A stretch of DNA of 18,867 bases, taken from contig CAJPTO010000035.1 of NCBI GenBank assembly GCA_905373605.1, forward strand, positions 1 to 18,867. The letters run 5' to 3'. This DNA comes from an uncultured Prevotella sp. Its GTDB lineage: Bacteria > Bacteroidota > Bacteroidia > Bacteroidales > Bacteroidaceae. The notes below the pieces were generated by a model, which was given only the letters and a program-made list of their open reading frames with translations, did no database searches and was not told the origin of the DNA. Every line of letters starts with the position of its first letter. Position 1 is the first letter of the stretch. A program made the translations under genes and the position numbers. Below are positions 1 to 5,913 of this stretch, piece after piece.

Positions 1-22
1 CCCCTCTCCAAGGGGAGAGGGG
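1..22. repeat. Short GC-rich stem-loop at left edge
   Basis: Bases 1-9 (CCCCTCTCC) are exactly complementary to bases 14-22 (GGAGAGGGG), with a four-base AAGG loop. The element begins at the window edge, so its full length is unknown. No T-run follows on the plus strand. It may be a terminator or a dispersed palindrome belonging to a gene left of the window. Confidence 0.5.
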
Positions 23-82
23 AGTGATGTGTCTTGTGCTTTTCGTGCTAAAAGCCTTTTAAAACGGAAAAGGTAAAAGGGC

Positions 83-116
83 GAAAAGATAGGAAAGGGG
101 AAAAGATAGGAAAGGG
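83..116. repeat. Two perfect 17-bp tandem repeats
   Basis: GAAAAGATAGGAAAGGG occurs at 83-99 and again, without gap or mismatch, at 100-116. The repeat is purine-only apart from one T per unit and runs directly into the left arm of the long palindrome at 110-172. It looks like slipped-strand duplication in an intergenic region. Confidence 0.85.
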
Positions 117-172
117 TGAAAAGGTGAAAAAATAAGTGGGCGTCAGCCATTTTTTCACCTTTTCACCCTTTC
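110..172. terminator. 24-bp perfect inverted repeat, candidate terminator of the C10 protease gene
   Basis: Bases 110-133 pair without mismatch with 149-172, leaving a 15-base loop at 134-148. The arms are polypurine on one side and polypyrimidine on the other, built from the words GGTGAAAA and TTTTCACC. The element lies 27-89 bases past the stop codon of the minus-strand protease gene, so it could end that transcript. The right arm is partly duplicated: the 15-mer TTTCACCTTTTCACC is at 153-167 and again at 169-183, so alternative pairings are possible. Confidence 0.6.
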
Positions 173-198
173 ACCTTTTCACCTTGTAAAAGCACTTT

Positions 199-3100
199 TT
201 ACTTCATCACTTTCTTTCCATTAACGATATACACGCCGTTGGGCAACTTCTGGAGCGTGGCTTTACCCTTACCCAGGGCAACACCTTCAAGACTGTACAC
301 CACGAAGTTGTCGTTGGCATCGCGCTTAACGTCGGATATGCCCGTGGTGGTATCGTCTACAACAATGTTAAGCCATTTCGTTACGTTGCCTTGGCGCATT
401 TCGTTGGGTACGAAACAAGCCGAGAAAGGCAGTGTCTTTCCGCTCTCCACAAGGTTAAAGCGGTTGTCGGCTGTGCTGAACACGTATGCTTGGGGCAGCT
501 TTTGTGTATCGATGGCACCCGCAAAACGATAGTTGTCGCCTGTGAGAACACTGCGCATGTCGGCCTGTATGGCAGCATCTTTGCCAGCAAAGGTTATCTC
601 CTTGCCTTGAAGCGTTTCGCCCTTGGCTCGCGTTGTGGCGTTGTCGGCCAGCGAGATGAGGTATGGCATGCCAGCTTTCAGCGCATTGGTGTAGGCAAAG
701 TGCATGTCGATGCCTTCTTCGCCCACGAAGTTGAGCAGGCGCACATCCTTATTCTTGTCGGCATTGTTGACAAAGAAGCGAAGTTCTTGTCCGCCAACCG
801 TTACGGCATTCACATCGAAAGGCAGCGAAATGGTGGTCCACCCGTTGTCCCCAGTGTTGTTAACGGCGTTGAAAACACGTTTGTAGGCAATGTTGCGGGC
901 GGTGAAGTCGCGCAGGATGAACAGGGGTTGACCATCGTGCAACACAATGTTCTCGGCCTCGTTGCCTTTTACCACGTTCTTGTCTGCAAAAGCTTGGGGA
1001 ACGTTTGCCGCATCGCCGAAGTAGTAAATGCAGTTGGGGCTGCCGCTAAGTTTCACGTTGGCGAGCCTATCCACATCGGCATCGCTCAGGTCTGCCGCAA
1101 TGGCATCGTGCAAATCGATGTCGCCCTCGGGTGGTAAGCACTCCATAGCACCGCTGGACAGATACTTCACGATGCCCGGTTTGCAGGTAGCCTCGCCCCT
1201 GGCAATGGCATTACCCTGATTGTAGAGCCCATCATAACCCATGAGGATGATGTTATAGGTGGTGCCCACTTGCAGATTGCCAAACTCGAACGGCAATTCG
1301 GCCGTGCCATTGGCAGGTACCACGATATTGAATTGTCGGTATTGCAGGCTCCTCGTGTCGCGGTTTTTCTTGATGATGCCAATGGCAAATCCGCGATCGT
1401 AGTCTTGGTTGGCTCGGTTTTTCACCACGAAGCGTCCCTTAATCACCGGTCCGTAGAAAGCCTTTTCGCCGGCAACATTATCGCAGAACACATCGGCCGA
1501 GAGCGAATCGTCGGGCACTTCCAGCCCTTTCACCACGGAGATGCGGCCCTTGCCCAGATATTTCAGTTCGCCTTGCGTGTTTGGGTCCACCACATAAATG
1601 CGATATGGGTGGTTAACGCATGCCGTATCGGTTTGAAACGTGAAATCCACCTCAACCGTTGTGTTCGGTTCGATGGCCACAGCCACCGTTGATTGTCGCC
1701 TATGGAAAGCAAATCCCAAGCTACCGTTAAAGTCTAGGCCGTTGTTTGTAATCTTTACGCGCACAACATTTTGCGTCATGGCCTTAAGTACCTTGGGAAA
1801 GGCCACCGATTCGAGCTTAAGATGAACGTTCTTCGAGTTTACCACGTTGAAAGTCATTTCGGTTTCGGTGATGTTTAGGTTCAGTCGGCACTTCTCCGAG
1901 CCAGGACATTCCACCCATTCGTCGCCCCCTTTCTGCTTGCACACAGGCACAAGCGCGTATTGTCCCTTAAGATTGGCCGCAAATCCGTTGAGACTGAACG
2001 CACATTTGGGCAAAGCCTGCGTCATGGGCAGATACTCTCCCTCTTCGCCTTCGCTGGCAATCTGCACCATTCGGCCGTCTTGATAGAGCGCAAGGCCAAC
2101 GTTGCCCACGTAAGGCAGCGTTCCATAGTTGTACATTTCTAGGGTGACGTTCAGCTTGTCGAAGCCTTTGGTGACATCATCTCGCATAAAACGTTTGTTC
2201 TTACCCTGTGCATGCAGGTCTATGGCCGTCATCACGCCGGGTTGTTTCTCGCCGTGGTCGGGTTGAACGCCGACAATGGCGCATTGATGCAAGGCATAAC
2301 CGCCGTCGTAAGAACCAATGCCCTGCTGTTCGGGACTGAGAATGAAGAGGCGGAAGTAGCCATCAGACATGCCACCCCATCCCCAATTGATGTGAAAATA
2401 GTCGCCATAGTCGTATCCATCGCACACAAACTCGTGCCCGCCACCCATCGGCGACACGCCACCATAAAGCACTGGGCGGCCTTCGCTCAGCTCTTTATAT
2501 ATCATGTTGTTCCATGTCTTGGTGTTAAAGCTGGCTCGTTCCACGTAACGAGCCGTCTTACTGTAACCAAAATAAGTGGTAAGGGCGTAAGGAATCTCGT
2601 TGGCATACGCGCCCGAACCGCCTTTATTGGGTGTGGCATAGTTCATATGTACGGCATATCCGCAATATTTCATCAGCTTGGCCACCTCCATTTGTTCGTC
2701 CCTTCTGGAGGTTTTGTCGTACACATTGCGCAACTTGTCCCATTTAAAGGCTATGGGCGGTTGCTTTTTCAGTTGTTTTTGCAAGTCTTGGGCCATGTAG
2801 CCAGGAATGGTGTCGCGCATCATTCCCTGCGGACAACGGTGATAATTGATAACCTGTGCCATGGCCGTGGCCACACATCCCGTAACGGTTCGGGTGACTT
2901 CCACAACAGGGCAGAGGTCGTTATAGGGCGAGTCTTGGTTCCATCGCGTGGCAATCATCGGTGCAATAGACTTCTTCACCATGCCCACAGCCCGAGTTTC
3001 TTGGGTGTTCTGTTTGGCATTTTTCACGCCATAACGGTCAAGCAAGCGTATCTCCGTTTCGTACATGTCGAGCAAGTCGGCCATGTTAACGGGAATGTTC

Positions 3101-3399
3101 TTCACGTCGAACGAGCCAGTGTCCGAATAACCCAGCACGGCATCTGTGCGATCGTCGGCCGAAGTGATGACAAATCCGCGACCATTGGCGTTGTTAAAGA
3201 TGTAGAAAGCCTTTGCGCGCTGCATGGCCAAGGTGAGTTTGGGCGGCAGTTGTTGGGCGGTTTGCGAACGCGTGTTAGCCGTCTTTTGGCGGGTTTTCAT
3301 AAAGCGCATTGCAGCCTGCAGTGCCTGTTGCTTGTCCACAGGGGCGGCATTGGCAAAGGTGCAAAGGGCAATGAGTAAAAGAAAGACGAGTTTTCTCAT
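199..3399 (-). CDS. Secreted C10-family cysteine protease (streptopain/interpain A-like) with long C-terminal region and T9SS sorting domain
   Basis: 1066 aa. Residues 1-19 form a signal peptide (MRKLVFLLLIALCTFANA). Residues about 20-130 resemble the inhibitory Spi-type propeptide of this family. The peptidase C10 core is about 140-385. The catalytic Cys is C175 in TGCVATAMAQVINYH and the catalytic His is H322 in GGGHEFVCDGYD; the conserved NWGWGG Trp motif follows at about 338-343. Family members are papain-like proteases made as zymogens, and interpain A of Prevotella intermedia degrades hemoglobin. The protein is longer than classical C10 proteases, with several beta-rich segments after the core. 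It ends in a T9SS type A-like sorting domain (VVYSLEGVALGKG..LPNGVYIVNGKKVMK). Export through the outer membrane and surface or soluble release are inferred. The gene is transcribed away from the heme operon, in the same direction as the 397-aa gene behind it. The hemoprotein substrate is inferred from family and neighbours. Confidence 0.93.
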   Translation of the reverse strand: MRKLVFLLLIALCTFANAAPVDKQQALQAAMRFMKTRQKTANTRSQTAQQLPPKLTLAMQRAKAFYIFNNANGRGFVITSADDRTDAVLGYSDTGSFDVKNIPVNMADLLDMYETEIRLLDRYGVKNAKQNTQETRAVGMVKKSIAPMIATRWNQDSPYNDLCPVVEVTRTVTGCVATAMAQVINYHRCPQGMMRDTIPGYMAQDLQKQLKKQPPIAFKWDKLRNVYDKTSRRDEQMEVAKLMKYCGYAVHMNYATPNKGGSGAYANEIPYALTTYFGYSKTARYVERASFNTKTWNNMIYKELSEGRPVLYGGVSPMGGGHEFVCDGYDYGDYFHINWGWGGMSDGYFRLFILSPEQQGIGSYDGGYALHQCAIVGVQPDHGEKQPGVMTAIDLHAQGKNKRFMRDDVTKGFDKLNVTLEMYNYGTLPYVGNVGLALYQDGRMVQIASEGEEGEYLPMTQALPKCAFSLNGFAANLKGQYALVPVCKQKGGDEWVECPGSEKCRLNLNITETEMTFNVVNSKNVHLKLESVAFPKVLKAMTQNVVRVKITNNGLDFNGSLGFAFHRRQSTVAVAIEPNTTVEVDFTFQTDTACVNHPYRIYVVDPNTQGELKYLGKGRISVVKGLEVPDDSLSADVFCDNVAGEKAFYGPVIKGRFVVKNRANQDYDRGFAIGIIKKNRDTRSLQYRQFNIVVPANGTAELPFEFGNLQVGTTYNIILMGYDGLYNQGNAIARGEATCKPGIVKYLSSGAMECLPPEGDIDLHDAIAADLSDADVDRLANVKLSGSPNCIYYFGDAANVPQAFADKNVVKGNEAENIVLHDGQPLFILRDFTARNIAYKRVFNAVNNTGDNGWTTISLPFDVNAVTVGGQELRFFVNNADKNKDVRLLNFVGEEGIDMHFAYTNALKAGMPYLISLADNATTRAKGETLQGKEITFAGKDAAIQADMRSVLTGDNYRFAGAIDTQKLPQAYVFSTADNRFNLVESGKTLPFSACFVPNEMRQGNVTKWLNIVVDDTTTGISDVKRDANDNFVVYSLEGVALGKGKATLQKLPNGVYIVNGKKVMK

Positions 3400-3418
3400 T
3401 TGTTTTGTAAATTGTTGA

Positions 3419-3451
3419 TGAAGTTACGGGTTACACATAACAACGGCAAAA
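3419..3451 (-). promoter_or_regulatory. Possible promoter of the C10 protease gene
   Basis: On the minus strand TTTTG (3447-3451) is followed after 20 bases by TAACTTCA (3419-3426), which matches six of the eight positions of the Bacteroidetes -7 element TAnnTTTG. The start codon lies 19 bases further on. The -7 match is imperfect, so this is a weak call; read-through from the 397-aa gene is an alternative. Confidence 0.35.
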
Positions 3452-3503
3452 GCCATTGCACAAGCTGCCGCTGTCGTGGGGTTGGGCTACAACACATGTG
3501 TGT

Positions 3504-3545
3504 AAGGGGCGTGCACAAGCCTTGTAGCTTGTGGCAACGCCCCTT
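3504..3545. terminator. Long GC-rich hairpin between the two secreted-protein genes
   Basis: AAGGGGCGT (3504-3512) pairs with the AACGCCCCTT end (to 3545), and an inner ACAAGC pairs with GCTTGT, with small bulges between the two stems. The hairpin starts 7 bases past the stop of the minus-strand 397-aa gene and lies upstream of the protease gene. No clear U-run follows on the minus strand, so it is either a weak terminator or a dispersed palindrome. Confidence 0.55.
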
Positions 3546-3552
3546 TCCCAAC

Positions 3553-4746
3553 TTAACGTTTGATGAATTTGGTTGATGTTTTTCCCATTGTGGCGATGTA
3601 TTCGCCAATGGGTAAAGATTGAATGTCAATGTTTTCGTTGGTCGAAATAAGCCTGTGCGCCAACATCAATTCGCCCCCAAGGCTGTAGATGCGCAGCGTT
3701 TGTCCAACGGTTTTGGCATCGGCCGAGTGCACTTGCAAGCTGTTGCCGGCGACTTTCAGCTCCGTAGCGGCATTGCTTGCTGCAACGGCGGCAATGCCCG
3801 TGGTGGTAACAGGTTCGTAAACAGCTTCGGCAGAGTTAACTTTCTCGCTTACAGGTACGTGTTTGAAGTCTTTAAAGATGGGTTCGTTCTTAAACAGCGT
3901 AAGGTTTCGCGGGCCAAGGTACACCCAATCGGCCTCAGTTCCAAAGAGTGGCATAAAGGTTTCGGAAGAGAGTTTGGTAAGATCGTACTCGTATTCGAAC
4001 ATAAATCCGGCACGCCCAGATTGGTAGATGTCGCCATTGTCGTCGTATTCGTATAGCCAAGTGATAGTTTGGTTGGTGGTATATTCCTCTCCTGGAATAA
4101 ATTTCAGTTCGTACATGCGGCCTTGTTCGTCGTAAGCAAACACCTCGCGCCATATTTCGTTACCACTGGGCATCAGCTGTATCACCTCTTGTTGTCGGCC
4201 TTGTGCATCGTATTTTATCTCGCAGGTTCGTCCCACTTCGCTTTCCAGCTTCTGTTCTTCTTCCACAAACTGGTACATTTCGCACTTCACCAGACGCATG
4301 TCCTTGTCGTAGATGTAGTTAATCTTCACGTCTTCCTTGAGCGTAGGCTCTTCGTCTTCGGCCGCATGTAGCGTCCATCTGACGTAGGTTTTAACATATC
4401 CGTTGTCGTCTCGGGTGTAAACGTCCTTATGGTCTACCACTTCTTCTCCCGATTCAGAAATGGCCGTGCTCACGGCTAGCACCAGATAATCTTTGTCGTT
4501 GTAGGTATACTCGGTGCGTCTCACCTCTTCTTCGTTTTGATAGGTAAGCTCTGCTGTGAGGCAACCGCGGTCGTTGTAGTTGTAAACATAATTTCCAGTC
4601 CCGTCCCAGTCGCTCCACGACTGCATGCGATACTTGTAAATGGTGGGGTCGGCCTTGAAATAATTTGGTGCAACCTTTGTTTGGGCAACCATGCTTTGAA
4701 TGCAAAGCAAGGCCAACCCAAGTGATAGTAGAAATTTTTTATTCAT
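3553..4746 (-). CDS. Secreted YD-repeat-like protein with T9SS C-terminal sorting domain, function unknown
   Basis: 397 aa. It has a signal peptide (about residues 1-21, ending SMVAQ). The body is rich in Tyr, Asp and Glu and carries degenerate repeats of the form Y-x-Y-D/N-x-x-G-R, for example YVYNYNDRG, YTYNDKDY, IKYDAQGR, FAYDEQGR and YEYDDNGD. These resemble the YD/RHS-type repeats seen in many Bacteroidetes surface proteins. Residues about 320-397 look like a T9SS type A sorting domain (LRIYSLGGELMLAHR..LPIGEYIATMGKTSTKFIKR). No catalytic motif was recognised. The ATG at 4746 is preceded by a good promoter and two dyads. The gene is divergent from hmuY and may share the intergenic control region with it; a role in heme or iron capture is only suggested by position. 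Confidence 0.8.
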   Translation of the reverse strand: MNKKFLLSLGLALLCIQSMVAQTKVAPNYFKADPTIYKYRMQSWSDWDGTGNYVYNYNDRGCLTAELTYQNEEEVRRTEYTYNDKDYLVLAVSTAISESGEEVVDHKDVYTRDDNGYVKTYVRWTLHAAEDEEPTLKEDVKINYIYDKDMRLVKCEMYQFVEEEQKLESEVGRTCEIKYDAQGRQQEVIQLMPSGNEIWREVFAYDEQGRMYELKFIPGEEYTTNQTITWLYEYDDNGDIYQSGRAGFMFEYEYDLTKLSSETFMPLFGTEADWVYLGPRNLTLFKNEPIFKDFKHVPVSEKVNSAEAVYEPVTTTGIAAVAASNAATELKVAGNSLQVHSADAKTVGQTLRIYSLGGELMLAHRLISTNENIDIQSLPIGEYIATMGKTSTKFIKR

Positions 4747-4780
4747 TTTACCGGTTATTTTAAATCGTTGTTAGCGATTG

Positions 4781-4811
4781 CAAAATTAGAATGAATGACA
4801 TATTCGCACAA
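4781..4811 (-). promoter_or_regulatory. Bacteroidetes-type promoter of the 397-aa gene
   Basis: On the minus strand TTG (4809-4811) is followed after 20 bases by TAATTTTG (4781-4788), an exact match to the -7 consensus TAnnTTTG. The ATG at 4746 is 34 bases downstream of the -7 box. The dyads at 4812-4855 begin directly upstream of the -33 element. Confidence 0.65.
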
Positions 4812-4855
4812 TACCTAGTTCAAGGTAGCAATGACAGCATACCTAACTTTGGGTA
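4812..4855. promoter_or_regulatory. Pair of 16-bp dyads, candidate activator sites
   Basis: TACCTAGTTCAAGGTA (4812-4827) and TACCTAACTTTGGGTA (4840-4855) are both dyads (TACC...GGTA), share 11 of 16 positions, and lie 28 bp apart. They abut the -33 element of the minus-strand promoter, the usual place for an activator. The cognate protein is not in this window. Confidence 0.5.
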
Positions 4856-4951
4856 TATCGCGCACACATAAAGCTGGAAAAACCTAGTAAACAAAGACTT
4901 ACCAATGCATTTTTCGAAAGGAGGCAAAAAACAATTCGCCCTTATTATATA

Positions 4952-4999
4952 TAATGTGTTCTATATTTAAGAACGATTTGGGATACCAAGAACACATTA
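4952..4999. promoter_or_regulatory. 11-bp perfect inverted repeat upstream of hmuY
   Basis: TAATGTGTTCT (4952-4962) is exactly complementary to AGAACACATTA (4989-4999), with a 26-base spacer. The spacer holds a third half-site, AGAAC (4970-4974), which forms a closer dyad with GTTCT (4958-4962). The element sits about 55 bp upstream of the hmuY -33 box. It is a candidate operator for iron or heme control; no regulator can be named from the sequence. Confidence 0.5.
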
Positions 5000-5019
5000 G
5001 TTGTTTAGATTTAATCTAT

Positions 5020-5042
5020 TGTGCATTTTATTTAAATACACA
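5020..5042. promoter_or_regulatory. 23-bp AT-rich dyad next to the hmuY promoter
   Basis: TGTGCATTT (5020-5028) and AAATACACA (5034-5042) are inverted 9-bp half-sites with one mismatch and a 5-bp centre. The dyad ends 11 bp before the hmuY -33 element. Spacing and size fit a dimeric regulator such as a Fur or CRP type, but the assignment is inference. Confidence 0.5.
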
Positions 5043-5053
5043 TTTTTGGGTAT

Positions 5054-5083
5054 TTTGGCAGTATATAAAAGCGAGTAACTTTG
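5054..5083 (+). promoter_or_regulatory. hmu operon promoter
   Basis: TTTG (5054-5057) is followed after 18 bases by TAACTTTG (5076-5083), an exact match to the Bacteroidetes -7 consensus TAnnTTTG. Transcription would start near 5090, leaving a short leader of about 25 bases before the hmuY ATG at 5115. Confidence 0.7.
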
Positions 5084-5114
5084 CAGCGATAAAACAACTC
5101 AAACTTAAAGCAAT

Positions 5115-5837
5115 ATGAAAAAACCAGGTATCTACCTCCTTATGGGCATCGCCCTGTCGGCATTGGCCTTCACATCGTGTAGCAAAGACAACACGATAAC
5201 ACCCGAACAGCAAAAAGAAAAGCAGCCAGAAACAAAGCATGCAGCTATAACTGTGCAAGAAGAAATCATGACCAACTACGACAAATGGTTCTACATTGAC
5301 CTTGAAAAAGGCGATACAGCCATCAGAAAAGACTATCGCGAATGGCAATATCGCGAATATTCAGACGATGGAGACCAAAAAGACAGCTTTGGGAAATATA
5401 AAGTAGCTCGCACCATCCCTGCAAGAGAAGCCAATGAACCAAAGGCTTGGCACTTGGCTTTCCACCTCTACGAGCCAATGACCAATGATGCCGAGGTGAT
5501 GATTGCAGGTAAAGACACCACAAGCATCGACCAAATCACACAGCTACCCTCAAGAGGTACGTGGGTTAAGGATAAGAAAGTGTGGCTCGTTGCCGACATG
5601 AGTGGCATGGGAAGCGCGCCAACTATGATGGGATATTCTGCTGGTTACGCCAATCCTGCACTCTATAAGTGGCACAGACGAGAAGGAATGGGCAAATATG
5701 CACTGAACGGTCACCCCATCTTTATCGTGAAATTCAAGGACGGAAGCTTTGCCGCCATTAAGTTCACCGACCTAACCGACAAGTCAGGAAAGATGAAACA
5801 AGTGAACTTCGACTACAAATTCTTTAAGAAAAAATAA
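5115..5837 (+). CDS. hmuY: HmuY-family heme-binding lipoprotein
   Basis: 240 aa. An N-terminal signal with lipobox (LAFTSC, Cys22) predicts an outer-membrane lipoprotein. The length and beta-rich body fit the HmuY family, and it is the first gene of an operon with hmuR and hmuS, as in Porphyromonas gingivalis. HmuY proteins take heme from host hemoproteins and deliver it to the TonB receptor HmuR. P. gingivalis HmuY uses two His ligands, while some Prevotella and Tannerella homologues are reported to use Met. Here the most striking segment is residues 161-174 (DMSGMGSAPTMMGY), with Met162, 165, 171 and 172, which suggests Met ligation. His113, 117, 187 and 200 are alternatives. A good promoter lies directly upstream and a strong hairpin directly downstream. 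Confidence 0.9.
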   Translation: MKKPGIYLLMGIALSALAFTSCSKDNTITPEQQKEKQPETKHAAITVQEEIMTNYDKWFYIDLEKGDTAIRKDYREWQYREYSDDGDQKDSFGKYKVARTIPAREANEPKAWHLAFHLYEPMTNDAEVMIAGKDTTSIDQITQLPSRGTWVKDKKVWLVADMSGMGSAPTMMGYSAGYANPALYKWHRREGMGKYALNGHPIFIVKFKDGSFAAIKFTDLTDKSGKMKQVNFDYKFFKKK

Positions 5838-5846
5838 ACCAAACGC

Positions 5847-5886
5847 AACCGCCTGACCTTGTTCCACGTGAGCAAGGCAGGCGGTT
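5847..5886 (+). terminator. Hairpin between hmuY and hmuR, candidate partial terminator or transcript-end stabiliser
   Basis: AACCGCCTG (5847-5855) pairs perfectly with CAGGCGGTT (5878-5886). After one bulged A, CCTTG (5857-5861) pairs with CAAGG (5873-5877), leaving an 11-base loop. The hairpin begins 9 bases past the hmuY stop and ends 27 bases before the hmuR ATG. Only three T residues follow, so leaky termination or 3'-end protection of a monocistronic hmuY mRNA is more likely than full termination. Confidence 0.7.
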
Positions 5887-5913
5887 TGCACATTGCACGA
5901 ACACTTCTTCACA

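Noticed and set aside
391..1137. 248-codon open frame on the plus strand
   Set aside because: It is antisense to the C-terminal part of the C10 protease gene, with no recognisable domain and no promoter.
2212..3378. 388-codon open frame on the plus strand
   Set aside because: It lies wholly opposite the C10 protease core, whose catalytic motifs are clear. The product has no signal, domain or sensible composition, and is a codon-bias shadow.
5893..5913. TTG start for hmuR at 5893
   Set aside because: It would add seven residues before a good signal peptide and begin almost directly after the hairpin. The ATG at 5914 is better placed.
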